The position numbers and the translations under genes are program-made. A stretch of 64,000 nucleotides of DNA from assembly GCF_025371035.1 (NCBI RefSeq), contig NZ_JANZXB010000005.1, forward strand, positions 62,001-126,000, in the 5' to 3' direction. Shown one piece after another: positions 1 through 8,060 of this stretch. The notes beneath the pieces were generated by a model. It was given only the letters and a program-made list of their open reading frames with translations. It did no database searches and was not told the origin of the DNA. This DNA comes from Sphingomonas sp. LC-1. Lineage in GTDB: Bacteria > Pseudomonadota > Alphaproteobacteria > Sphingomonadales > Sphingomonadaceae. Position 1 is the stretch's first letter. Every line of letters starts with the position of its first letter.

Positions 1-508
1 GACCCAGGCGCAGTGCACGCATACCCGTCGTCGTGATGTTGCGCCCGTCATAGCGCGATCCGAAGGTCGAGCTGACATCGGTCAGGATGCGGCCGCGCGG
101 CTTGAAGGTATAGATACCGTCCGCCGAGTGGAAGACGGGCAGGCCCGCACCCCATTCGGTGGTGACCCCTGCCGCATTGGCCTGCCGCGCCTGCGCGACG
201 TCGCGTTCGGCGGGGCCGGGGGGTACCAGCTGCGGCGCGAAGGGGCGGGTGACGGTATCGCGGCCGATCGTGTCGCTTTGCGCCAGTTGCGGCGCGGGCG
301 GGGTGGTCGGGGCAGGAGCGGCAACCGGAGCGGGCGCGGCGGCGGTCGTACCCTCCAGCCGGTCGAGCCGGGCGCGCAGGGTCGCGATCTCGGCGGCCTG
401 CTGGCGGACCAGCGCGGCGAGGTCGTCGTTGCTCGGCGTCTGGGCGAGCGCGGGGGTGGCGCCCAATAGGGCGACCAGCGCGGTGGCGGTTCGGATCGGG
501 GTCATCAT
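1..508 (-). CDS. OprO/OprP-type porin, N-terminal part (gene continues past the window start)
   Basis: The first 169 residues are present. They begin with a signal peptide (MMTPIRTATALVALLGA, cleavage near ALAQ) and then a short coiled-coil stretch (about residues 25-50, DDLAALVRQQAAEIATL). A proline/alanine-rich linker follows, then the start of a beta-barrel region (FKPRGRILTDVSS, a typical first strand). Coiled coil plus barrel is the usual plan of phosphate-selective porin O/P relatives in sphingomonads and xanthomonads. The ATG overlaps the stop of the solute-binding protein gene by four bases (ATGA), so the two are translated together. The barrel would allow a small anionic or chelated solute through the outer membrane; the actual substrate cannot be read from this part. 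Confidence 0.75.
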   Translation of the reverse strand, partial: MMTPIRTATALVALLGATPALAQTPSNDDLAALVRQQAAEIATLRARLDRLEGTTAAAPAPVAAPAPTTPPAPQLAQSDTIGRDTVTRPFAPQLVPPGPAERDVAQARQANAAGVTTEWGAGLPVFHSADGIYTFKPRGRILTDVSSTFGSRYDGRNITTTGMRALRLG

Positions 509-1581
509 TTGGGGGCCTCTTGAACGAGAGTGGCGCGCCAGTCGGCCAGGAAGCGGCGGCGCTTGATCGTGTCGAGATTGACGAGAAGCTGCGGCCCGAC
601 GCGGATCGGGCGCTGCTGTTCGGCGGACAGTCGCGGCGCACGGACATCGGCGCGCACCGGCAGCAGCCATCGCCGGGCGAGCAGCGTCTGGCCGGTGCGC
701 GACAGCAGGAAGTCCAGGAAGAGCCGCGCCGCCGCCGGGTGCCGGGCATCGCGGGCGATGAAGGCGACGCGCGAGGCGACGATCGTATAGTCGCGCGGGA
801 AGACCACCCGGATGTTCGGGTCGCGCATCGCACGGGTCAGTGCGTAGGGGCCGACGACATTGTACGCGATGGCGATCCGCCCCGCCGACACCGCGTCCAG
901 CATCGGCTCGGTGGTGCGCGACAGCATCGGCCGGGTCGCCGCGATCGCCTGCACCAGCGAGCGGGTGTCGCGGGTGATCGCATGATCCTCGGTCAGGTAA
1001 AGATAACCGACATTGGACCGGGCGGGATCATAGGTCGCGACCTTGCCCGTCAGCGCCCCGCGACGGGTGCGGAGCAAGTGCTCGAACGCCTCGTGGGTGC
1101 GCGGCACCTGTCCGGCGGGGATCAGGCAGCGATTGGCGACGAAGGCGACCGGCTCGGCGGTGACGCCGTAACCCATATTCTTCCACACCGCCGTGGCGGG
1201 GAGTGCGGGCTTTTCGGGGCTGAGATAGGCTTGCGCATAGCCGTCGTTGATCAGCTTGGCCTGGAGGTCCATCGCCGACGACCAGACGACATCGGCCCCT
1301 GGTGCCTTGCCTCGCGCCTCGGCGACGACTCGGTCGTAGATGATGCTCGATTCCAGATCGTCATAGCGAACCCGGACGCCGGGATAGGTGCGGCGGAACG
1401 CCGCGATCAGCGGCTGCATCGCGGCGGTGTCGGCATTGCCATAAACGCGCACCATGCGCTCGCCGCGCGCATTGGCGACCAATGCGTCATAGGAGCGGGG
1501 ATAACCGGCCGGGCGCTGCGCATCGGTACGAGCGGGCACGACGGCACCCAGCATCAGCATCGATAGAATTACCATTCGCAT
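505..1581 (-). CDS. Periplasmic solute-binding protein of the Fe3+/organic-ligand ABC type
   Basis: 358 residues with a signal peptide (MRMVILSMLMLGAVVPA) and the fold signature of AfuA/FbpA-like extracellular solute-binding proteins: VRVYGNADTAAMQPLIAAFRR at the N-terminal lobe, then VRYDDLESSIIYDRV, ADVVWSSAMDLQ and a C-terminal lobe with DPNIRVVFPRDYT. It has no lipobox, so it should be a free periplasmic protein. It is the first gene of an operon with the porin and is transcribed away from the TctD/TctE-like pair, with about 100 bp between. No ABC permease or ATPase gene is visible, which suggests either a partner elsewhere or a role in presenting ligand to the neighbouring sensor kinase. 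Ligand identity (iron, citrate, phosphonate or other) is not decidable here. Confidence 0.8.
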   Translation of the reverse strand: MRMVILSMLMLGAVVPARTDAQRPAGYPRSYDALVANARGERMVRVYGNADTAAMQPLIAAFRRTYPGVRVRYDDLESSIIYDRVVAEARGKAPGADVVWSSAMDLQAKLINDGYAQAYLSPEKPALPATAVWKNMGYGVTAEPVAFVANRCLIPAGQVPRTHEAFEHLLRTRRGALTGKVATYDPARSNVGYLYLTEDHAITRDTRSLVQAIAATRPMLSRTTEPMLDAVSAGRIAIAYNVVGPYALTRAMRDPNIRVVFPRDYTIVASRVAFIARDARHPAAARLFLDFLLSRTGQTLLARRWLLPVRADVRAPRLSAEQQRPIRVGPQLLVNLDTIKRRRFLADWRATLVQEAPK

Positions 1582-1681
1582 CGTTCAGGTCCTCTCGCTT
1601 CCCGCCTCTGAGTTCGGGTAAGCTCAATGCCATGGATTATCCCGCCAAGCTGTCATCCGCCTTTCACGGAAGGTCCGCGTC

Positions 1682-2347
1682 ATGCGGATTCTGATCGTCG
1701 AGGACGATGCGGCGCTGGCGCGCGGGATCGTCGCGCTGCTGCGCGCGGCGGGCCATGCGGTCGATCATGTCGCGACCGGCGAGGACGCGTTGATGGTCGC
1801 GGCGGACGAAGCCTATGCGCTCGTCGTCCTGGACGTAGGGCTACCCGACATCGACGGCTTTGCGGTGCTCCAGACGCTGCGGCGTCGGGGCAACCGGGTG
1901 CCGGTGATGATGCTGACCGCGCGCGATGCGCTGGACGACCGGGTGCGCGGGCTTGACCTGGGGGCGGACGATTATCTCCGCAAGCCCTTCGCGCCGGAGG
2001 AACTGGAGGCCCGCATCCGCGCATTGGGGCGGCGGCGCGGCGGCGACCCCACGCCCGAGTTGGTCGTCGGCGCGCTAATCCTCGACCGTTCGCGGGGCGC
2101 GGCGCGGGTGGGTGAGCGGATGCTCGACCTGCGTCGTCGGGAATGGGCGGTGCTCGACGCGCTGGCGACCCGCGCTGGGCAGATTGTGCCGCGCGAGACA
2201 CTGCAATCGGAAGTGTTCGGCTATGACGAGCCGGTCGGGCCCAATGCCATCGAGGTGAACATCACGCGGCTGCGCGGCAAGCTGGCCCCCGATGGCCCGG
2301 CGATCCGCACCGTGCGCGGCGTCGGCTATATGCTCGATGCCCATTAA
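1682..2347 (+). CDS. OmpR-family response regulator, TctD-like
   Basis: 221 residues. The receiver domain (1-115) has the acidic pair E7/D8/D9, the phosphoacceptor D51 (VVLDVGLPDIDG), T79 and K101 (LRKPF). A winged-helix output domain follows (about 125-220; EVNITRLRGKL and TVRGVGYML are typical of the OmpR class). A GGAAGG ribosome site lies just before the ATG. The gene overlaps the sensor kinase start by 11 bases, so the pair is co-translated. Family knowledge: TctD/TctE systems respond to tricarboxylates and control the outer-membrane porin and binding protein next to them. The divergent binding protein plus porin fits that arrangement; the target itself is inferred. Confidence 0.9.
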   Translation: MRILIVEDDAALARGIVALLRAAGHAVDHVATGEDALMVAADEAYALVVLDVGLPDIDGFAVLQTLRRRGNRVPVMMLTARDALDDRVRGLDLGADDYLRKPFAPEELEARIRALGRRRGGDPTPELVVGALILDRSRGAARVGERMLDLRRREWAVLDALATRAGQIVPRETLQSEVFGYDEPVGPNAIEVNITRLRGKLAPDGPAIRTVRGVGYMLDAH

Positions 2348-3776
2348 GTCTCCGCGTGGCGGCGCACTGGCGCTGCGCACCCGGCTGTTCGCGGCGATGC
2401 TTGCGCCGATGCTGGCGATCGCGGTGCTGCTGGGGGTGGCGGGAGCGACGCTGATCGCCGATGTCGTCCGCCGCACTAACGACCGCGTGCTCGGCGGCGC
2501 GCTGGGTGCGGTGGCCGAGACGGTGCAGGTCGAGCGCGGCGAGGTAACGCTGGACCTGCCTGCCGCCGCCTTCGGCATGCTGGAGAATAGCGAGCGGGAT
2601 AACGTCTATTACCGGATCGCGGTGGGCGGTCGTCTGCTGACCGGCTATTCCGACCTCTCCGCGCCGAATATTGCCGAACTGGCGCTGGACACGCCGCGCT
2701 TCCGTTTCGCCCGCTACCGGGATCAGGATATTCGCATCGCCGAAGTGCGCCGCGCCTTGCCGCGGATCGACGCGCCGGTCATCGTGCAGGTGGCCGAGAC
2801 GCTCGATGGTCGCCGCGCGCTGCAACGGCGGCTGGTGATTGCGCTGGTGCTGGGTGAATTGCTGCTGGTGGGCGTCGCCATGCTGCTGATCCGCCCGGCG
2901 CTGGCCTGGAGCCTGCGGCCGCTCGCGGGGCTGCGCGAGACGGTTGCGGCGAGGGATACACGCGCGACGCCCGATTTGTCGCCACTCGACACCGGGCCGC
3001 TGCCGGTCGAGCTTCGTCCGCTCGCCGATGCGTTCGACCATCTGCTCGCCCGGCTGGACAGCGCGACGGCGGGCATGCGGCGCTTTACCGCCGATGCCTC
3101 ACACCAGATGCGCACACCGCTTGCGGTGCTGAAGGTGCAGGTGGCGCTGGCCCGACGTGGCAGCCCGACCGCGCTGGGCGAGATCGCCGACGCCGCCGAT
3201 CGGCTGGAGCATCTGGTGACGCAGTTGCTGGCCTTGGCCCGGGCGGAAGAGGCGGGCATCGCACCACCACGCGAGCGGGTCGACCTGCGCGAGGTGGCGG
3301 TCGTCGTCATCAACCGCCGGATCGCGCAGGCGATCGAAGCGGGGGTGGAAATTCATCTCGATGCGCCCGCTGACATCGCGATTGCCAGCCACCGTACGCT
3401 GATATTCGAAATCCTTTCCAACCTGATCGACAATGCGATCCGTTATAATCGTCGCGGTGGCCAGGTGATGCTGACCATTTCATGCGAAGAAGGGGAGGCC
3501 GCTAGGATCGTCGTAGCTGATGACGGGCCCGGTCTGCCCGATGCCGAACTTGCTCGTCTGGGCGAGCGCTTCACGCGTCTTTCAAGCGCGCGCGACAGCG
3601 AGGGGAGCGGCCTCGGTCTCGCCATCGTCCGTTCTGCGGCGTCGCGCCTTGATGCGTCGCTGGATATCGTCAGTACCCGACCAGGACTGCGCATCACGCT
3701 CGGCTTTGAATCCGCAGCCGCAATAGCGAAAGTTGGCTCCGCCAAATCAAATGGGCGAGCGGGTCCGCTCTGTTGA
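2337..3776 (+). CDS. Sensor histidine kinase, TctE-like
   Basis: The chosen ATG sits inside the 3' end of the response-regulator gene and gives 479 residues. Order of domains: first membrane helix about 18-44, periplasmic 2CSK_N-type sensor region about 45-165, second helix about 166-187, HAMP-like linker, HisKA with H256 (ASHQMRTPL), and an HATPase with N box (NLIDNAIRYN), G1 (DDGPGLP) and G2 (GSGLGLAIV). The periplasmic part is short and may bind a ligand directly or through a binding protein. An upstream in-frame start is possible but would overlap the regulator gene even more. Confidence 0.9.
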   Translation: MPIKSPRGGALALRTRLFAAMLAPMLAIAVLLGVAGATLIADVVRRTNDRVLGGALGAVAETVQVERGEVTLDLPAAAFGMLENSERDNVYYRIAVGGRLLTGYSDLSAPNIAELALDTPRFRFARYRDQDIRIAEVRRALPRIDAPVIVQVAETLDGRRALQRRLVIALVLGELLLVGVAMLLIRPALAWSLRPLAGLRETVAARDTRATPDLSPLDTGPLPVELRPLADAFDHLLARLDSATAGMRRFTADASHQMRTPLAVLKVQVALARRGSPTALGEIADAADRLEHLVTQLLALARAEEAGIAPPRERVDLREVAVVVINRRIAQAIEAGVEIHLDAPADIAIASHRTLIFEILSNLIDNAIRYNRRGGQVMLTISCEEGEAARIVVADDGPGLPDAELARLGERFTRLSSARDSEGSGLGLAIVRSAASRLDASLDIVSTRPGLRITLGFESAAAIAKVGSAKSNGRAGPLC

Positions 3777-3968
3777 GCAGCTATCATTTCCCATCTGACC
3801 TTCAAAGTAAGTCAAGAACCGTACGTTCCGAAAGCAGCCATCATGCAGATAAACGAACAGCGTTTTTCCGGATGCACAGCGGGCCGTCCGAATGGCCGAT
3901 TGTGGGTCAATCCGGCCCAAGATCAGGGACACCGTCCTTGCCCCCGATGACGTGTCCAGCACCGATTT

Positions 3969-4634
3969 TCAGCCGTTCAACGGCGAATCCTCAAAATCGG
4001 CCAGCAGGGCAGCGACGTTATCGTACAGCGCCACAGCGCCGGCACCCCGTAGAACCTCGTCGTTGAACTTGCCCGATCGGACGCCGACGGCTGCGATGCC
4101 GCATCTGGCGGCCGCTTCGATGTCGTACGGCGTGTCGCCTACGACGATCACCTCGCTGGCATCGAGCGACGACAGCTTCTTGAGAGCGGTCGAAAAGATG
4201 TCGGGGGCAGGCTTGGTTCTTTCGACGTCGTCCGAAGTGGTCGAGACGTCGACGATATCACTGGCATCCATCAGCCCGACGTAATGCTCGAGCTCTTCCG
4301 ATGACGCGGAGGACGCCAGGACGACCTGACGGCCGCTATTTTTGACTTTCATGAGTAAGTCCCTTGCCGAAGCGAAGGGCACCACCTGTTCCAGGTACTT
4401 CGACTTGAATATCCTGCCGTGCTCGTTGCCCATCCTCTCCTGCTCGGCCTCGTTCGTGTCCGGGAGCAGCGTCGGCACCAACATGTCGGTGCCCTTGCCG
4501 ATCTGGTCGTGTACCGTCTGATCATCGAATGTCGCGCCGATCCGGTTGAACACGGCCTGCCAAGCATCGACGTGATAGTCGTTGCTGTCCACGAGGGTGC
4601 CGTCGATGTCAAATAGGATTGCCTTGATAGCCAT
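3969..4634 (-). CDS. HAD-superfamily phosphatase, phosphoglycolate-phosphatase-like
   Basis: 221 residues with all HAD motifs: DIDGTLVDSN (nucleophile D9, acid D11), a serine motif VLASSAS, the lysine of KPAPD, and the acidic motif GDTPYDIEAA. A helical cap domain (about 17-85) places it with PGP/beta-phosphoglucomutase-like enzymes that hydrolyse small phosphate esters in the cytoplasm. The start is set by an AAGGAG ribosome site seven to ten bases before this ATG; a longer upstream reading frame belongs to the adjacent transposase remnant. It stands alone between the kinase and the IS remnant, so it may be a transferred or spared passenger gene. Substrate unknown. Confidence 0.85.
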   Translation of the reverse strand: MAIKAILFDIDGTLVDSNDYHVDAWQAVFNRIGATFDDQTVHDQIGKGTDMLVPTLLPDTNEAEQERMGNEHGRIFKSKYLEQVVPFASARDLLMKVKNSGRQVVLASSASSEELEHYVGLMDASDIVDVSTTSDDVERTKPAPDIFSTALKKLSSLDASEVIVVGDTPYDIEAAARCGIAAVGVRSGKFNDEVLRGAGAVALYDNVAALLADFEDSPLNG

Positions 4635-4689
4635 GGTGTTATCGCTCCTTGAAGCCCCAACGCACGGCGTACGGTGATGGGCACCACTA

Positions 4690-5047
4690 AGAGGTCGCCG
4701 CCCCGTATCGGCCATCGGTCACGTAGCGCCTGCTCGAGCGCATCCAGGACAAAGCCGGCATGTGCGCTCCGGCTGGCGCGCCAGCCAATGATCCGGCGAG
4801 TGTAGGAGTCGATGACGAACGCCACCTAGGCGGGCCCTGCCCAAGTCGCGACATAGACCCTGCCTTGGCAAAGGCGGAGGTAAAGTCCGACACCGATAGC
4901 ATGTTCGGCGGCGGCGCACGAGCGGACACCGTGCCGCCTTATCGCTGACAGTGGACCAACGCGATGGGTGATCCTTCTCATGGTCCAGCACCACCCGCAC
5001 CGTGCGCGCACCTCAGGCGAAACCGTGTTGGTCGTCTTGCTCGTCAT
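4690..5047 (-). pseudogene. Decayed IS3-family transposase (OrfA start joined to OrfB piece)
   Basis: On the minus strand the sequence opens with an IS3 OrfA-like start (MTSKTTNTVSPEVRAR, then VLDHEKDHPSRW in another frame). It continues with a stretch of the OrfB integrase core (SDFT with the first catalytic Asp, then AFVIDSYTRRIIGWRASRS and HAGFVLDALEQALRDR). The pieces lie in different frames and most of OrfA plus the front half of OrfB are missing. The coding similarity stops near 4690, before the second catalytic Asp. Just upstream, about 5060-5098, the minus strand reads TTGAACCGCGCCGGGTTTGT, which looks like an IS3 terminal repeat (inference). This is an internal deletion product and cannot move by itself. 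Confidence 0.75.
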
Positions 5048-5181
5048 AGCCCCTTCCTCTCAGGAGCCGGGGCTTCCGACAAACCCGGCGCGGTTCAATC
5101 AGAAGGGGGCAGCTCAAACACCAAATCCCCAAAAAGACGCCAGAGGTTACCTTTACCGGCTCCAGAGGTTAAGTCGCCTAT

Positions 5182-7017
5182 ATGGAACAACAAGCTCTCG
5201 TCTTCGCGCTGATTGGTATTCTGGGGATAGGAGCACAGTGGATTGCATGGCGGACGGGATGGCCGGCCATCGCGCTGATGCTGGCCGCAGGCGTCATTGC
5301 CGGGCCGATCACCGGCCTGATCATCCCTGAGCATACGTTCGGCAGCCTGCTGGAACCCATGATCTCGGTGGCGGTTGCGCTCATCCTGTTCGAGGGCGGA
5401 TTGAGCCTCAATTTCCGCGAGTTGCGCAAAACCGAAGGTGCCGTGACGCGCCTGATGATGATCGGCATTCCGCTGGGCTGGGTACTGGGTACGCTGGCTT
5501 GCTATTATGTGGCGGGGCTCGTGTGGCCTGTTGCGATCCTGTTCGCCGGTATCCTGGTGGTGACCGGGCCGACCGTCGTCATCCCTCTGCTCCGTCAAAG
5601 CAACATCGCACAGCGCCCGCGTGCGATCCTCAAATGGGAAGCCATCGTCAACGATCCATTCGGGGCGCTCTGTGCCGTCATCACCTACGAATATCTGCGC
5701 CGTGTCGACGAGGGCGGCACGCTGCTGTCCGTGGTCACCGCGTTGCTGGGCGCGGCGGTGGTGTCGGGGCTGATCGGTTATGGCATGGCGCGCGCGATCG
5801 CCTGGGCGTTTCCGCGTGGCCATGTGCCCGAATATCTCAAGGCCCCCGTATTGCTGGTCGCGGTGATCGGCACGTTCGTACTGTCCAATCTGATCCAGCA
5901 GGAAACCGGGCTGCTTGCCGTGACCGTGATGGGGGTGGCGGTGGCCAATATGCGGCTAGACTCGTTGCGCGACATTCATCCGTTCAAGGAGAATGTGACG
6001 GTCTTGCTGATCTCCGGCGTGTTCGTCTTGCTGTCAGCCTCGCTGGATTTCGAGGTGCTGCGCCTGTTCGAATGGCGCTTTGCCGCGTTTCTGTTCGCAC
6101 TGTTGTTCCTGGTGCGTCCAGCGACCGTGCTGATCGCCTTGGCCTTCAGCAAGATTCCTTGGAACGAACGACTATTGGTCGCTTGGATCGCACCGCGTGG
6201 CGTCGTAGCGGTCGCCGTATCGGGGCTGTTCGCGCTGCGGCTGGACCAGCTAGGCTATGGCAACGGCAATATCCTCGTCACCCTATCCTTCGCGGTGGTG
6301 GTGGCGACGATCATCGCCCATGGCTTCAGCATCCGCTATGTCGCGCGCTGGCTGAAGGTCACTGGGGCGACGGAGAAAGGGCTGCTGATCGTCGGTAGCA
6401 CGCCTTGGAGCATCTCGCTGGCGAAGCAGATTCAGTCGCTGGGACTGCCGGTGACGATTGCGGATACCAGTTGGCAAAGACTCTCCGGCCCACGACAGGC
6501 CGGAATCGAGACCTATCATGGCGAAATCCTGGCCGAGACGACCGAAGAACGGCTCGACCTCACTCAGTTTCAGGTGCTGGCTGCGACGACCGAGAACGAG
6601 GCTTACAACGCGCTGGTCTGTAATGAATTTGCGCATGATATCGGGCGCGATTCCGTCTACCAGCTTGGCGGAAGCGGGGATGACGAGGATCATCGCAGCC
6701 TGCCGGAAGCGCTGCGCGGACGGGCGATGTTCACCGCCGGGCACGGGGTCGAGGAAATCCTGCAGCGCGAGGCGGCAGGCTGGACCTTCCGCAAGACGCG
6801 GATCAGCGAGCAGTTCAACTTCGACCATGCCCGATCGATCCTCCCGGATGAGGCCGACATGCTGTTCGTGCTGCGCAAGGACGGTCGCATCCGTTTCTTC
6901 ACTCATGCCGCCAGGCCCTCGCCACAAAATGGCGACGTCGTCGTGTCCTATGGACCCTCGCGTCACGGCGATCCTGACGCTAATCAAGTCACACCAACCG
7001 GAGAGGGTGTCGCATGA
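5182..7017 (+). CDS. CPA1-family cation:proton antiporter with C-terminal nucleotide-binding-like domain
   Basis: 611 residues. Residues 1-390 form about twelve membrane helices with the CPA1 motifs: LFEGGLSLN, VTGPTVVIPLL, and the transport pair N157-D158 in EAIVNDPFGAL. From about 397 there is a cytoplasmic Rossmann-like RCK/TrkA-N domain (GLLIVGSTPWSISLAKQI ... TYHGEILAE) and a further C-terminal module. This matches NhaP-type Na+ or K+/H+ antiporters with a regulatory tail. The usual GxGxxG loop of the RCK part is weak (VGSTPW), so nucleotide binding is uncertain. The stop overlaps the next gene as ATGA, so an OmpA-type lipoprotein is coupled to it. It starts just outside the IS remnant. 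Confidence 0.9.
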   Translation: MEQQALVFALIGILGIGAQWIAWRTGWPAIALMLAAGVIAGPITGLIIPEHTFGSLLEPMISVAVALILFEGGLSLNFRELRKTEGAVTRLMMIGIPLGWVLGTLACYYVAGLVWPVAILFAGILVVTGPTVVIPLLRQSNIAQRPRAILKWEAIVNDPFGALCAVITYEYLRRVDEGGTLLSVVTALLGAAVVSGLIGYGMARAIAWAFPRGHVPEYLKAPVLLVAVIGTFVLSNLIQQETGLLAVTVMGVAVANMRLDSLRDIHPFKENVTVLLISGVFVLLSASLDFEVLRLFEWRFAAFLFALLFLVRPATVLIALAFSKIPWNERLLVAWIAPRGVVAVAVSGLFALRLDQLGYGNGNILVTLSFAVVVATIIAHGFSIRYVARWLKVTGATEKGLLIVGSTPWSISLAKQIQSLGLPVTIADTSWQRLSGPRQAGIETYHGEILAETTEERLDLTQFQVLAATTENEAYNALVCNEFAHDIGRDSVYQLGGSGDDEDHRSLPEALRGRAMFTAGHGVEEILQREAAGWTFRKTRISEQFNFDHARSILPDEADMLFVLRKDGRIRFFTHAARPSPQNGDVVVSYGPSRHGDPDANQVTPTGEGVA

Positions 7018-7658
7018 CGAGATCGATATGGAACGGCCGGGCCGTGCGCGTCGTGGCGACGGCCATGATCGGCCTCGGCATGACCGCCTGCCAGCCACGG
7101 GTTGAACCCGCCGCGAACGACACGGCCGAGACTCCCGCCAATGCCGGGACGGCAGACAATGCGACGGTGCCCGGCAACGATGCGGCAGCGCAGGAGCAGG
7201 AGGAGGCGAAGAAGTCGATCATCCGGCCGGAAATCGCGCCATCGCCCACGCCGACCCCGCCCGCCGGGCCGGTCGAACTGACTATTCCTTTTCCGGCCAA
7301 GGGCGCACAACCCGATCAGGCGGGCATCGCCATGCTCGACACGCTGGTTGCCGATCCCGTCCTGGCACTGGGCGGGCCGATCACGATTTGGGGACATAGC
7401 GACTCGGCCGGGTCCGACGCCGCGAACCTGACCGCTTCGCGTCGCCGCGCAGAGGCAGCGCGTGACTATCTGGTCAAGAAGGGCGTTGCCGCCGACCGGA
7501 TCACCGTCATCGCGATAGGCGAGGCGCGGCCGATTGCGCCCAATCGCAAGCTCGACGGATCGGACGATCTGGAAGGTCGCGTCAAGAACAGACGGGTGGA
7601 GATCAAGGTGGACCTGCCCAAGGCCGCACCGGATGCAGCGGAGCCTCCGCCGTCCTAG
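7014..7658 (+). CDS. OmpA-family lipoprotein
   Basis: 214 residues. A lipoprotein signal ends in LGMTAC with C26 as the lipidated residue. A low-complexity Ala/Asn/Glu/Pro linker (about 30-85) follows, then an OmpA-like domain (about 88-200; IWGHSDSAGSDAANLTASRRRAEAA, then RVKNRRVEI). That domain class binds peptidoglycan, so the protein would tether outer membrane and cell wall. Its ATG overlaps the antiporter stop, which is an unusual pairing of an inner-membrane transporter with an envelope-anchoring lipoprotein. Both may answer osmotic or pH stress (inference). Confidence 0.85.
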   Translation: MTRSIWNGRAVRVVATAMIGLGMTACQPRVEPAANDTAETPANAGTADNATVPGNDAAAQEQEEAKKSIIRPEIAPSPTPTPPAGPVELTIPFPAKGAQPDQAGIAMLDTLVADPVLALGGPITIWGHSDSAGSDAANLTASRRRAEAARDYLVKKGVAADRITVIAIGEARPIAPNRKLDGSDDLEGRVKNRRVEIKVDLPKAAPDAAEPPPS

Positions 7659-8060
7659 GCCGGGCCGACGTTCGCGCGGAGCGGGGTGGTTCCGTGCCGA
7701 ACAGGGGATCGGTACGCCAATTCCGGTACGGTCACCTGCAGGGGGAGCAATGGTGTGAATGTCGACGGCTTGCCTTGTCTGCTGACGTCGCTTTTTTGAG
7801 TCCGACCGTCCTATGATCGCTACCTCGTCATTCCTGCGGCCATATTCCCTCTGGTTGTGACGCGCATGGCATCGCTGATATTCCATTCGGGTGTCGCTCG
7901 TGACGACCTCGGTTGAGCAGGCGCCTATTGGCCATCGTGCGGCTAGCTGCCGCAGCAGCCAGTATAAAAGCGAACTATATTGTTGATCCAAATCAGCAAA
8001 AATCGGTTTCTGGCCGTCTCGTAAACTGTCCCTTTACATTTCGTCGGTGAAGTCGTCGGC
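7659..8060 (+). other. 402-bp intergenic region upstream of the TadG-like gene
   Basis: No convincing gene was found on either strand. The last 100 bases are more AT-rich than the surroundings (TATAAAAGCG, TTGTTGATCC) and carry a 5-bp dyad, GTAAA at 8021-8025 and TTTAC at 8033-8037, close to the start of the next gene. This may be the promoter and operator of the TadE/TadG cassette; the assignment is weak. Confidence 0.4.

Noticed and set aside
3747-3962. 71-residue open frame on the minus strand behind the sensor kinase
   Set aside because: It overlaps the 3' end of the kinase gene, starts with GTG without a ribosome site and resembles nothing known to me.
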